This document shows positions 22,801-35,715 of a stretch of DNA of 64,000 nt, in pieces (position 1 is the stretch's first letter; each line of letters starts with the position of its first letter). Both the position numbers and the translations under genes were made by a program. The notes beneath the pieces are model-generated. The model searched no databases. It saw only the letters and a program-made list of their open reading frames with translations, and had not been told where the DNA came from. Source of the stretch: Anaeramoeba flamelloides (Eukaryota; Metamonada; Anaeramoebidae); contig JANTQA010000012.1 of NCBI GenBank assembly GCA_027625915.1, positions 3,503,001-3,567,000 on the forward strand. The letters are read 5' to 3'.

Positions 22801-25800
22801 TAAAATAACATATTTTTTTTTTTTTGTTTTAAGGCAGTAAGTACATTTTACAAAATTTTGAGTGACACAGTTTATACGAAACCAAATTATTCAAATCATT
22901 TTTTTTAGTAAATACATTAATAATATTTTAATAAATATGAGAGTTTCAGATATCCTAGTGATAATATATTTTACCTACCAATTAAAAAATGGAAATAAAA
23001 AAAATGAAAAAATTGATCAAGAAAACATAAATAAAAAATCATTTATTTCTTGATCTTATCTGAAAATTTTGATACAATTACTTCTTCTTTACTTGATTTT
23101 ATTTTTAATTCTGAATGGAAATACTTTTGTTTAAAAAATTTTTAATTAACAAATTACTTCCTATTTTCTAAGAATTTTCTAAATGAATTTAAATTTCCTA
23201 TTTTAATTTAATTAATCTGTAAATTATTAGTTTTTGTTCAAGAAAACAAGATATTTTTATAATTCTTCTTCAAAAATAAAGATTTATTGAACGTATTTGT
23301 TTGATTTTATAATTAGTTATTTTCAATTTATGTCGGTAAAAATGAAAATAATTATGAATTATACTTTTAATTTTTTTTCTCAATTTTTTAATTTATTTTA
23401 GGTTGAATCTTTTGTAGTTGGTTTTTTGATTCTGAGAATTCAGCGCCTTTACTTTTAATCTTTGAAACAGTATATTTTGTTTTAGCTTTGTTTGATAAAA
23501 ATATCTGAAAAAAGAATTTTGAAAGCAAATTTGTAAAAAAATGTTTTCAAAAAAATAATAAATTAAAATAGGCTGAGAAATTCAAGGAAAAAAATAGTTT
23601 GTATTCATACAAATTAAGAAGATATTGAAAATAAACCTTCGGAATTATACTTTGGTCGAATTTTATTCTTTAAATCATTCTTGATTTCAAAAAATTTATT
23701 TGAAATGGTGATCTTTCTTGTTTGGTCTTCTAAAAGAAAAGATTTGTTTCAAATACACATCTTCTCGAGGACTATTTTTTTGGTTTATTCTTTGACTAAT
23801 TCCAAGAATTCCTATATAAATATTTCTCTAGATCCAAAACTTAATTTCAAAAAACCAAAAATTTAATCAAAAAAAAACGATGTCCTAAAAATTGAAAAAT
23901 TAAAGATTCAACTCTCGTTTACTTTGGATTTTTTTTTTTTTTTTCACAAATAGAGCAGCGAATGGTATTTTGGTTCCAAAGTTTCAATATCTAAGAGCAC
24001 TCAAAAAATCATTTTTCATTAAGGTTTACACAATTAAAATTTTTTTCAAAATCGTAAAATGTACTTACTTCCTTAGTGTGTAAATAAATTGGATTATTGA
24101 ATTTTTAAAGAAATAGAAACCCCACAATTATTGAATAATTTATTTTTTTCTATTTTTTCACTCGTTGAATTTCCTTTTTAGTGGGAAGAAGAGTTACTAA
24201 GAAGAAAAATCAAGTGGTTACCTACTAATACTCGAAGGACATAAACTAGTCGGTATGGGTAACTTGAAAATAAAAAAAAAAGACAAAAACAAAAACTGTA
24301 TCTATCAAAAAAGATTGGATCATAAAATAAAAAAATGGCAGCTACTAAACAACTACCTCTCAACGAAGATTTCAAGATTTCTTAGATATAATTAAACGAC
24401 AAAATTTTAAATAAAAGGATCGTGTCTGTTTTTTGAGTGTTCTTGATAAAAATGGACAGTTGGGTTTTTTTTTTTGATTTTTTACCAACTGTCTTTGAAA
24501 AAATTTTTTTTTTTATTTTCGAACTTTTTTTTTTTTTTTTTTTTTTTCTTTTTAATTTTCAACCAATAAAAATTTGGAACTTGCTCGATTTCAAAATATT
24601 TTTTTTTCTTTATCATCTAAATTACTAATTTACCATTAGTAACCAGAGCAGTAAGAGGATCTTTGATCACTCCCTTCAACCAATAAAAAAAAAAATTATT
24701 GAATAATTTAATATTATAAAAAAGAAAACCAAAACACAAACCTTGTAATTCAACTGCCATTGTAGTAAACGGTTCTGTTCTAATTAAAAAATATAAAACT
24801 GTACCAATGTTTGAATAATGTGAACCATAATGGAAAGGTATAATACCCATTTTAGGATTTTCCACAAACTCTAAATATTTCATATCCAATTCTTTTTGGT
24901 GGTCCGGATTCCACATTCCGACTGGCTTTGAAAGATCTCTATATATGTTAGGGTCATTTAAATCTAACTTTTCACTTTGATAATCTTTGATGACCCAGGG
25001 GAAAATAGGATATTGTGACAAATCATTATATGTTCTACCAGCTATTTTATTTAATTTCATTAAATAATCGAAATTAGAAATTTCCTTTTTCTTCCATAAT
25101 TTGATTATTTTTGATGTTTTAAAATACTTTAAAGGGTTATCTTGATCAGAGTGCTCTTTTAAAATTTTCGGTTTTAAATGAAGAATTGTTGTAAATACTC
25201 TATTTCTTTGGGATTTTTTAAAATTCAAAAATATAATTTTTTTGTTTTTTAAAAAAATTTCAATCGCACTTGGCCTTAATCTAAATCTTCTTTTGTGTAT
25301 TTCAATGATTTGATCTAATTGCCAAATTCTATCCCTTGATATATTCTTCTTCTTTTCGTTATCATCATCATCATCATTTTGGATATTGTTATTTTCTTTA
25401 TCTTTATCATTGCCATCATTGTTCGGATTCTTAAATGTACCTAAAAATTGAAGGGAATTATTTCTAATTTTAAAAATACCATGGGAGATTTTAAAAGGTT
25501 TTATTAAATCGACTTGTGTTTCAAAAATTAATTGTTCTAAATCCGATTTTAAGTTTTTATTTTTTTTTTGAAATTCAATATCATTCTTTAACTTTTGAGA
25601 AGTAATTTGTTTTAATATATTATTTCTTAATAATTCATTATCTTTTTCTAAAAATAAATTTACTCCCGAAGAAGCATTTTTTTTTAATAATTCAATTTTT
25701 ATTTCTTTTTCCATTTTTTTAATATTTTGTAATATTTCTTCTGTCTTTTTGACACTACCAGAATCTCTTAATAATGATGCCTTTTTATGGTTATTAAAAT

Positions 25801-26226
25801 TATAATATCTTTTTAATCTTTTTCTTTCTCTTTTGGAATTTTCTTGATTATCTAATTTCCAAAATATTTCTAAATTTTTTAGATTCTTATTTTCATTCCA
25901 GGCTCCTCTTTCATTTGTTAAACTTCTTAAAATGTATCTCCAATTTCTTTTACTTTGATTATATTTTTTGATATCCTTTTCTTTAATTTTATTAATTTTA
26001 TTAATTAATAATTCTATTTTATTCTCAATTTTTTGGATATTTAATTTAAATAATTTTGATTTGATTTGTTTAGTATTAATTTTATTTAATTGATTATAAA
26101 GTTTTAATGCATCATAATAATGATTTTCTTTTTTTTTATCTTGATTAAATGCTTGTATTTCATATTTTAATTTTGATTGTTTTTCTTTATCTTTTTCATC
26201 ATCACCATTATTATTATTATTATTAT

Positions 26227-26285
<59 letters not shown>

Positions 26286-27028
26286 TTATTATTGTTTTTA
26301 TTATTATTATTATTATTCTTATTATTATTCTTATTCTTATTATTATTATTCTTATTATTATATTCATTTTTATCATTTTTGTTTTTATTTTTATTTATTT
26401 TTAAATTAATTAATGAAATTCTTTCTTCTAATTGCAAAATAAAAGTTTCAATTTTGGAAAAACTAATTTGATAAAAGTTATTCCAAAAATTAGAATCATT
26501 TAAATCATATACATTTGGTAAAATTTTGAATTTTTTCAATATTAAATTATAATATTCTTGAAAAACTTTTTCTAATTCATTATTTATTAATTTCAAAAGA
26601 TCATTATTTCCAACTTTCTTTATTTTTAATTGCAATTGTTTTAAAAAATATATTATTAAAATTAATATATTTAATTTAAATTTTTTATTTTTTAAATTAT
26701 TTAAATTTTTGAAAATCAAATTATCAAATAAATTAAAAATCTTTATTAAATTCTTAGAATTCAATAAAATAATAAAGAAATTTAATAAAATATTATAAAT
26801 TAATAATATATTTTTTTTATTTTTAATTTTTAATTTATCATTTTCTTCAAAACAATAGAATTTAATTAAAGGAATAATTTCTAATATTAAATTGATTTTA
26901 TTATCAATATTCTTAACATTGAATAAAATATTTGATTTTTTTTTTAGAATATTTAAATAATTAATATTTTCTTCATTTAAACCATTATTATTATTATTGA
27001 TTTTATTCTTATTATTAATATTATTTTG

Positions 27029-27084
<56 letters not shown>

Positions 27085-30000
27085 GGAGAAATGATTTAAT
27101 ATTTTTTAATTCATTAAAATTATTCAAATAAATTAACCATTCAAAAATTTGTAATAAATTTTTGAAATTATTATATCTAAATTTTTCTTGAAAATCAAGA
27201 TTTGATAATAACAATTTTGGTAATGTTAATAAAATCCGGAATTTAATATCTAATGGATTAATAAAATTTAATTTATTAATTTGGTTAAAAATTTTATTAA
27301 ATTGATTAAATTGTTTTTTTTTGATTAAAAAATTCTCCAAGATAATTTTATTTAAAAAATGATAAATAATTGAATTTATTTGTTCATCGTTCAAATATAT
27401 TTTTAATAGAGTAAATAAATAATATTTCCAATTAAAATTTTTAATAAAAATTTGTAAATTATGATTATTATTTTGAATTAAACTTTTGAAAATTTCTAAA
27501 GTTTTCAAAATAAGAAATTTATTTTTGTCTTTATTTTCGATTGAATAATTTATTAATAAAGTCAAAATTATTTTTAAATAAGGAATTTTATTAAAAATCA
27601 ATTTATTCTCATTATTTAATACAAATTGAGTTATTTTTTCCAATAATTGTTTTTTGTTTAAAAAATTTATTTTTATAGGAGGATACAATTTATTTTTCAA
27701 AGCATTTTTTTTAAGACCATTAATTAATAAATAATAAAAAAGCTCCTTTCTAATTATCTTATTTTTTTCTAACAAGTATTCTAATAATAGATAAAAATTT
27801 GATTTATTTTTGATATTTTTATTTATTTTTTCTTTTTCTTTTTTTTCCTTTTCATTTTCCCTTTCATTTTCCTTGACCATTTTTGTATCTTTTGCGGTTT
27901 CTTTTATTTTCCCCTTTTCTTTATTCTGATCAGTTTCTTTTTGAAATTTGGAATTGACATTATCATTTTTGAAAATATTTGTATTAAAGGAATTATTGAT
28001 ATTATTAATTTGATTAATTATTATTTTTAGACAGCCAATAATTAGCTTTATAATATTTTTATTTTGAAAAATTTGATTATTTTTGTCTAAAAAGTAATTT
28101 AGATAAATTAAAATTTTATAAAAATTAAATAACCTTGATAAATTAGGATTAATTAATAACTTTTGCAAAAATTGGAAAACATCTTTAATATTTTTATAAT
28201 TCTGGAATTCAACTAATATATAATTAAAAATCTCAAAAAAATCTTTTTTTTTGCTATTTTTTGATTTTAATAGGGTTTCGATAATGTGGAAAAATTGTGA
28301 TCTTAAGCTTTTCAATTCTTGAATATCATAATTTTTTCGTTTAATTTTCTTTTTTGTAACAATATGTGTTTTTTCACCAATGCCCTTACTGCTATTATTA
28401 TTTGGAATGATCCAATAATAATCTTTCAAAATTTTTATAATTTTTTTGACCCCGAAATAATTCAATTTACTTGTTTCAGATAGGCACTTGAAAATTAAAT
28501 ATTGGATTTCTAAATTACAATAAATCCAAATATTGAAATTTAATAAAAAAAAATTTATAAAATTATAACATAGTTTTTCGTTATTATATTTTAATTTCAT
28601 TATTGTAGAATAAATCCTTTCAATTAGCTGTAAATTCAAATGCTTATGGTTTATTTCTTGAAATAAATAACTAATCAAATTAAACCCATTAATTTGAATC
28701 ATTTCCTTTTGATTTTCTATGGAATTTAATAATAGTTCTGTAATTATTTCAATTATTTGATTTGGCAATTCTTTATCAATTTTTAAATCTAGTAGTTTTA
28801 ATTCCATATTCTTTTTTGTTCCGATCGGCTGATCTAATTGAACAATTAATGGGAAAAATATTTTGATCCCACCCAGGCATTGAATAATGTTATGGAATTC
28901 ATTTGATACAAATTTAAACATCGAGATTAAAGAGGCATCTCTGTTGCCATTTTTTTCTTCATAATTAAATGGTGATTGGTTAATGGCGATTTTATTCTGA
29001 GTTGCCTTGGCGCTATAACTTAGAGATAAATAATCACTTATCCCGATCAATGGTGAATTTTTTTCAAATTCGGAGCGATCAAAAATACCATTATAATTGG
29101 GGCCTAATTGAAACAATTCATGAATTTGTTTATTCGTTAAAAATGTGTCAAAGAAATTTATATTACTCATCTGCCCCCAAAAGACATCAATTCCACTATA
29201 ATTTTGAAAATTGGATCCGATTTTGTTTTTCATATAGGGTAAATTAAGAGACGGATAATCAAAAATGCTTGTATCAACTTCCATCTCTTCATTATTGATA
29301 ATAATTTTAATATTTTTGGAATGGCTTTTTTTATTATTGTTACTGGGGGACTGTGAAATGGATAAAAAAAACCATGTTTTAAATGGTAAATTTAATTCAA
29401 TTTTGATTTCTTTTTTGACTAATTTGTTGTCAATAATTCTTAATACTAAAAAGAAATTTTCTTTCTTATTATTTTTATCATTGAAATTTAAAAGATCCAA
29501 ATTATCAAAATCTTCATAATTTTTAAAATTTATTTCATTTCCCTCTTCTTCTTCTTCTTCTTCTTCTTCTTCTCCTTCTTCTTCTTGCCCTTCTTGCCCT
29601 TTATTGTATGTATTTTCTTTTTTATTTTCATTTCCAAATCCTTTTAATGCCTCTAATACTTCATCATCATCATCATCTTGTATGTCATCGCTGTTAATTA
29701 GATTATTATTATTTATTTCAAAATAACTGTTATTTGATTGGAAAAATGCTTCGAATCCATAATTTTTATCATTTAAAAAACAAAATAACCTTGGTAAATA
29801 AAAGGGTTTTTGTTTTGGGTGAGTTAAACTAATAATTCGAACCCATGAAGTAAAAGTGTAACCATTTTTGGAAGGCCAATTATTTAATTGATTAATTTGT
29901 AAACTTGAAAGTTGGCCATCGAATTCAAAAAATATTTTTGGGTTTTGGAATTTATAATTACCAATTTTGAAAATTAAATTTGTTGAATTCATCATATTTC

Positions 30001-31114
30001 GAATTGATTTTAGTAATGGTAGTTGATATGGTGGTCTGTAATTACCTGGTAAAGACGTTAATAAATTAATTATTAATTTTAATTCTTTTACAGTTAAGGA
30101 ATGTGACCCTAATATGGTCATTAATAATAGCATTTTATCTAATAATATTTTTTTTTTGTTATTGTGATTTTTTATTTTGATTTTTTTTTGATTTTCAGAA
30201 AGCTTTTTGGTAAATTTTTGATTATTTTCGATTTTGAGAATACGTTGATCATTTTTGATTTGTTGATCTTTGTTAATTTTGTGATCATTTTTAATTTTTT
30301 TAATTGTTAAACTTTGATCATCATTTCCATGTTCGTCATTATAATCATCATTTTTAATTTCAATTTTAGGTATTAATTTAGCTAATTCAAAGATTAAACC
30401 GGAAATGCAACAACAAGATGAATTATGTATTGATTTTCTTGTGATTTGTAAAAATGTATTTAATAATAAATTAAAAATATATTTTGATGAATTAAAACTA
30501 TAAATAAAAATCATTGGTATTAATTCAGAGTTTTGTAAAATATAATTAGTTTTAATATTAAATGGTTCCGTTTCCACTAATAAATTTAAAAATAATTGAT
30601 AATGATTTTTTAATAATTTTTTATTCTTTGTCTTATGCTGAGAGTCTTTTGTTAATTCCTTCTTATAAATGTTAGTGATCGTCTTTGAAAAATTTAGAAA
30701 TCCAAATATTTCTGAAAATTGCCGAATATTTTCGGAATTGCCTTTAAATAATATTGATAATATTGACAAAATATTGGTAATTAATTTTAGAGAAATTGGT
30801 GAATAACTTAGAAGCATTTTTAAAGAATCATAAATACCAGTTTTTATAAATTTCAATTGTGAATTTGGTAAAGTGGATATAGTATGTTTAATTTTTCCTA
30901 ATAATTCAATAATTAATTCAATTTTTGAATTATAATTTTTATATTTGAAAGAAATTTTAATTAATTTATTTTGTTCTTTATTGTTGGTTTTAGAATTTAT
31001 TAGAAGAAATTTTGTATTCTTTTTAATTTTATTTTGGTTTTTAGGAATGGTATTTTTTTTTTCATTGTTAACATTGTTGTTGTTGTTGTTTTTGTTGTTT
31101 TTGTTGTTTTTGTT

Positions 31115-31167
<53 letters not shown>

Positions 31168-33079
31168 AATAAATAAAATCCAATTTTATATTCTGATTAA
31201 ATTGTATTAATTGGAAAATATTAACTAAAAATGAAGTAAATTTAGAAAATAATTTAAAACTATAGCTTGAATCATTTTCACTAATTTTTATAAAATTCAT
31301 TAAATGATATAAAATGAATTTTTTGTTTTTTCTTTTTAATAATAAATGAAAAAAAAAAGTTAAAAATTTCTCATTATTAATATATTTTTGAATAACCATT
31401 TTGGATTCCAATACAAAATCTAATATAACAAACAAATTAATAAAAGAAGTATTTAAAAAATATTGTGTTTTTTTGTTTGTTATTTTTTTAATTTGTAAAT
31501 CTTTCATATTTGTTATTAATTCCATTATTATTTCAATTCCATCTAGTTTTAAAAATGAATTTTGAGTGTAAATTAAATTATTCATTAAAAAATTAATAAT
31601 CAAGTTAATTAATTCAGTATAATATTGAGGATTATTTAAAACTTGGATGTTTTTTAAATTGAAAAAAATTTCATTAATTGTTTCTTGATTTGATATTTGA
31701 TAGAGACTTGAAAAATAAATTAAATAATGAAACACCAATTTTCTAATTTTTTTAAAATCATCGTTTGAGTAATTTATAAAAAAAGATGAAAATAATATTT
31801 TAACCAAAGACATCTTGATTAAAAAATCAACATTGTTTGCATTTGTATAATTAATCAATAATTTTAAAATAAATAATTGCAGAATTGGTTCTTTTTTTAA
31901 TTTGTTTCTGGCCAATTCATTATATTGTTTATATGATCTATATCTTTCAAAAAATAAATAAATGCATATAAATAAGATTTGGTTTTTAAAAAATAAATGA
32001 TTTGAATTGTTATTTAAATTATTATTTTTGATGTTTTGCTCAGAATAAAAACATAATTTTTCCAATATAGCAAATAATTGTTCAATTTCATTGATATTTC
32101 CATATACAAAACCATCATTATCAAAATTTTTGTTTTTTGTTTGATTATTATAAATAACTATTGGCTTTTTAATTGTTTCGTCATTTAATTTAAAATAATA
32201 ACAAGTCAATGGTATTTCCTCTTTAAAATTTATTTTGATTTCTTCTTTTTTTTTTTTTTTTTTTTTTTTTTTTGATTTTCTTTTTCTTTTTCTTTTTCTT
32301 CTTCTTCTTCTCCTTGTTCTTCTTCTTCTTCATCTTCTTTTTCTTTCCTTTTATTTTTTTTATTTTCATCTTTGTTATTTGTTATTTCTTCTTCTTTTCT
32401 TTTCCTTTTCTTTTTTTTAAATTTATTAATTATTCTTTTTTGTTCAATTTCAGATTCAATTTTAATTTTGTTCTTATAATATTTAATATCTTTAGAAAAT
32501 TTTAAAAAACTACAAGAAATAAAATCAACAATTTTTCCACAATTTAATAATGGGCTCAATTCAATTTCAATATCTATATTATTTTCAATCGCTATTGTTA
32601 TTAAATTTAACATTTGTAATTTAATTCCAAATTCCAATTTGAAATTATTTTTTTTGTCAATTTTAAATTCTTCTTTTTTGAAAAAACTTAATATTTCTAA
32701 AAATGTTGGTTTATTAGTCATCCAATTATTTTGATAATCGGTAAAATACCATAAATTTAAATTATAATTTTCAATTTTGAGAGTTTCAATATTTGGAAAA
32801 ATTTCTAATAAACTTAAATCTGGTTGGTATGGTTTCTTAATCAATGAAATAATTGATTTTAAAATATTATTATTTTTATTCCTTAAATTTGGATAAAATA
32901 AGATAAAGATCCTTAAAATATTTGTTTGGATCTCATATTGAAATTTTGTTAATAAAAGATACTTACTAAAGTTTTGTAGTGAGACGAGGATTCCATTCAA
33001 CGCAACTAAGGTTCTATTATCACAAAATACAGCTAAATAATTTTTATTAATTCCTTCTTGTTCTTTTTCCTTTTTTTGG

Positions 33080-33120
<41 letters not shown>

Positions 33121-34445
33121 TTTTTGTTTGCGTGTATTTTTTTGTCTGGGTTCTTTTAGTTCTTCTAGTTCTTCGATTATTGGTTTGTATTTAAATTTTT
33201 TTGAATTTTCATAAACAATAAATAAAATTTCAGATATTTTTTTAATTGTTTTTTCACATAAAATCAAATCATGTATTTTTTCAAAAAATAATAATTTTTT
33301 CCAATTTTTTTTTTCTTCAACATTTTGGGTTTCTATTTCCTTTTCTATTTTGCTTTGTTTTTCTTTTTCTTTTTCTTTTTGAATTTCCTTTTCAGACTCA
33401 TTTTCTTTTTGTTTTTGTTTTTCTGGTTCTTTTTCAATTTCTTTTTCAATTTCTTTTTCAATTTCTTTACTAATTTCATTTTCATTTCCTTTTTCTTTTT
33501 CATTCTTGTTTTCTTGTTTTTCTATTAATCCATCCTTTTTTGTATTTAGATCTCTTTTTATATTTTGATCTTTTTTTGTTAGATTTGAACTTTTTATTTC
33601 TTTTTCTTTTTCTTTTTCTTTTTCTTCTTTTTCATTAAACACTAATTTGGAATCAATAAATTGATCTAAAATTTGTTTATAGAGTAAGGAAACAATGCGG
33701 CAAAATTCTGTCCAAATTGAAATGAAATCAATCCCAATTAATGTATTGAAGTTATAATTCGATCGAAGAAATATTTTTAAGACATCGATACAGTTAAAAA
33801 TTGAAAAATTGGGTAATTTCGAATCTTTGTTCTCTTGTGTAAAATTGTTTTTATTTAAAGAGGAAGAAAAGTCTATAAAATTAAAAGAAGAAAAAAGTAT
33901 TTTTGAGTTTTTAGTACATTTTCAAATTAACAAACAATTTTAAAATATAAAAAAAAGAAAGAGAGTGAAATTTGTGCAAACCTAAAGGATCTGAATTAAC
34001 TCTTTTCAAAACTAACAATGAAAAATATCGAATTAAATATATAATCTCATAAAATATTTCTGGGTTATGAGCATTATTTGTTGAGATCGCTTCTTCAAGA
34101 TTTGAATGCTTGGCATTTGTTGGATTCCAATCTTGGTAAACCTCCAGAAACAGTTTTGAAAATTGGTGGTACCAATTAATTCTTGCCTCCTGTTTGTGTT
34201 TTGTTTTGTTTTTTATTGTTGAGTTTTGTTTTGTTTTTTTTATTAAAATCAAAAAGAGTTTTCAAAAAAACAATATTTGATTTGAAAAAAACTACTATCG
34301 AATAAAAGAAAAAAAAAATTTTATTTACATGATCTGTGAGAACTCTTAGTTTTGAACACAAATGATCCAATTTAGAATCAACACCCTGAAACCCAGTTGG
34401 TAATTTTGGAAACTTTGGGGAATCTGTTGATTTATCAAACGACAT
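19866..34445 (-). CDS. BEACH-WD40 protein of the LvsC/neurobeachin type (4 exons, ~3,650 residues)
   Basis: Exons 34445-34329, 34189-33982, 33872-24742 and 21379-19866 join in frame, except for one apparent frameshift in an A28 tract at 32246-32273. Start is the ATG at 34445. In order: helical armadillo-like N-terminal region with poly-Lys and poly-Asn tracts; a concanavalin-like domain (GYTFTSWVRI … FWGQMSNINFFDTFL … ELFQLGPNYNGIF, 29900-29050); a second helical region with poly-Thr and poly-Asn; a PH-BEACH domain (IKPFKISHGIF … RDRIWQLDQIIEIHKRRFRL); and BEACH (NFDYLMKLNKIAGRTYNDL, YPIFPWV, IIPFHYGSHYSN, then across intron 3 VELQGGKFDHSDRMFHSVP, ELIPEFYYFPEFL, LPPWAKGS, WIDLIFGYKQKG). The C terminus has WD40 repeats (HKDIVTCLSLDNDYLVTGSK). 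Family members act in vesicle and lysosome-related membrane traffic and autophagy. Exon joining rests on frame and domain continuity. Confidence 0.9.
22080..22660 (-). repeat. Intron direct repeat, copy 2 (diverged)
   Basis: Blocks in the same order as 24180-24690: AATCAAGTGGTTATTTACGA, a TTTTTTTGATTTTTTACAAA block, AATTACTAATTTACCATTTG and a TCTGTAAGATGATCCTTGAT block. Read on the minus strand the last blocks give KGEIKDHLTDLITNGKLVI, matching KGVIKDPLTALVTNGKLVI of the other copy. Conservation at protein level suggests a former exon. I do not recognise the protein family. Confidence 0.55.
24180..24690 (-). repeat. Intron direct repeat, copy 1
   Basis: Corresponds to 22080-22660, starting with AATCAAGTGGTTACCTACTA and ending with AATTACTAATTTACCATTAG and the CTTTGATCACTCCCTT block. 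The minus-strand frame KGVIKDPLTALVTNGKLVI* lies at 24617-24675, about 50 bp past the BEACH exon donor. The pair could be a tandem duplication of a gene remnant or of an alternative terminal exon of the BEACH transcript. Confidence 0.55.
26217..26290 (-). repeat. Trinucleotide repeat coding poly-Thr/Asn
   Basis: About twenty TAG units (ACT on the coding strand) encode a run of Thr in the BEACH protein, flanked by TTA-type repeats (AAT, Asn). Frames opened here on the plus strand are repeat shadows. Other coding TTA arrays lie at 27035-27081 and 31121-31165. They are likely to be length-polymorphic. Confidence 0.85.
32246..32273 (-). other. A28 homopolymer with apparent -1 frame change in the BEACH gene
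   Basis: On the coding strand a run of 28 A within a poly-Lys segment separates two frames. The upstream frame stops at 32230; the downstream one is open through the homopolymer and continues as EEIKINFKEEIPLTCYYFKL. Conserved domains lie on both sides, so a single protein is expected. A one-base length error or polymorphism in the run, or ribosomal slippage on poly-A, would each restore the frame. Confidence 0.8.
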
Positions 34446-34864
34446 TGTGTATTAGTTTTAAAAAACAATTAATACATAAAAAGATTGAAAAAATGATTTT
34501 TGATTCTTTATTTTAGGTAGAAGATAATCCTTCCACATTTGTATCAATTTTCAAATGTACAATTGTATTATTCTTTAGGGAACATAGGGTTTCGCTTTGG
34601 CTTTAAATGATTGATTTTTGGTATCTAGATGTTAATTGGGAGAAAGTTTAAGATGATTATCTTTTTTTCAATAATACAATAGTTTTCTTTTGTTTTGGGT
34701 CTTTAGTTTATCTCATTGAAACAGAATTAAAGGATCAAAAATAAACTGTGATTACCAAACTGTTTTTTTCTTTCAAAAATATTTTGTACAAAAGAAAAAA
34801 CAGAAAATCAAGCAAAAATTTTTACCTATTTATTTTGAAAATATAATCTTGCCAATAAACCATG
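34446..34864. other. 5' flank of the BEACH gene
   Basis: AT-rich spacer directly upstream of the ATG at 34445, presumably holding the promoter. No TATA or initiator element could be distinguished from background. Confidence 0.4.
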
Positions 34865-35715
34865 AAATTTGGTCAATATTGAAATTTTGATGTTATGGAG
34901 ATTTTTAAAAAAGCTGAATATGAGAATAATAAGGCTTATTTTGAAAAAAAAATTAAATAACAAGTATCAAAATTCAAGAATTTTTTCTGATATTCTCAAA
35001 ATAAATTTTCAGAACAAAAAATTACTCTAAACATTGAAAGTTCATTGAGAAAGTAGATAATAATTAACTCTTGAAAAAAAATAATTTTTTTTTGATCATA
35101 TCAGAAGATTATTTTTCATAAGAACGAATTTACGTATAAAAATTTTTCAAAATGAGCTTTTTTATATTCCCATTTTAAAACTTTTGAAAATCTATATTAG
35201 TTTCAAAATTTGATGTTGAAAAAATTTCACGGTAACCTTGGAAGCGCTGTATGAGTCTTTCCCAATATAATTATTTTTTCTTTAGCTCTATCAAGATTAT
35301 TAAGAAAAGTATCTAAAAAATTCAACTGTTTCAAACCAACCATAAATTTTTTACAATTTCAAATTTTGATGTTGCTGTTAATTTTTAAAAAAATTGAAAA
35401 AGGGAATAATAAAGTTCAGTGGAAAAAATTTTCAAAAATAAGTTGATATGAAAAAAAAACTTCTGTTGTGAACAAAAAAAATTTTTTTTTTCAAGAGTTA
35501 ATTATTATCTGCTTTTTCAATGAATTTTCAATGGTTAGAGTAATTTTGTCTTCTGAAAATTTTATTTTTTGAATATCAGAAAAAATTCTTGAATAGTGGC
35601 TCATTTATGAAATATTTTTTTTAAAATAAGCTTTATTATTCTCATATTCAGTGATTCAAAAATTGATATCAAGATCAAATTTTGATATTGATATAATTTC
35701 ACTGTAAGATTGGAT
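34865..35715. mobile_element. Foldback element with ~220 bp inverted arms
   Basis: Left arm 34865-35095 and right arm 35485-35710 are inverted copies, sharing in order GAATATGAGAATAATAA, CAAGAATTTTTTCTGATATT, AAAATTACTCTAA, and AGATAATAATTAACTCTTGA. The centre of about 390 bp repeats parts of the arms (GGAATAATAAAG and its inverse) and carries AACCTTGGAAGCGCTGTA, similar to the termini of the element at 6222-6671. No coding frame is seen. It is probably a nested or composite non-autonomous transposon. Confidence 0.7.

Larger units (their letters stand above)
21380..24741 (-). other. 3.36 kb intron inside the BEACH domain
   Basis: Donor AAG|GTTTGTG at 24742/24741 and acceptor AATAG|GAGG at 21380/21379 split the Gly of the LQGGKFDHSDR motif, so the flanking exons are certain. 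The intron is far longer than the gene's other two (about 110-140 bp). It contains a pair of direct repeats about 2.1 kb apart (see 22080-22660 and 24180-24690), a TA microsatellite at 22784-22802 and AT-rich filler. The short minus-strand frame immediately after the donor, ending WLKGVIKDPLTALVTNGKL at 24640, is read-through with a coding flavour of its own. Confidence 0.75.

Noticed and set aside
26177-26404. Plus-strand frame rich in poly-Ser and poly-Ile over the TAG/TTA arrays
   Set aside because: It is the antisense shadow of the poly-Thr/poly-Asn tract of the BEACH gene; trinucleotide repeats open all frames.
32235-33528. Several plus-strand poly-Phe/Leu frames
   Set aside because: Antisense of the poly-Lys and Glu/Lys regions of the BEACH gene; no independent signal.
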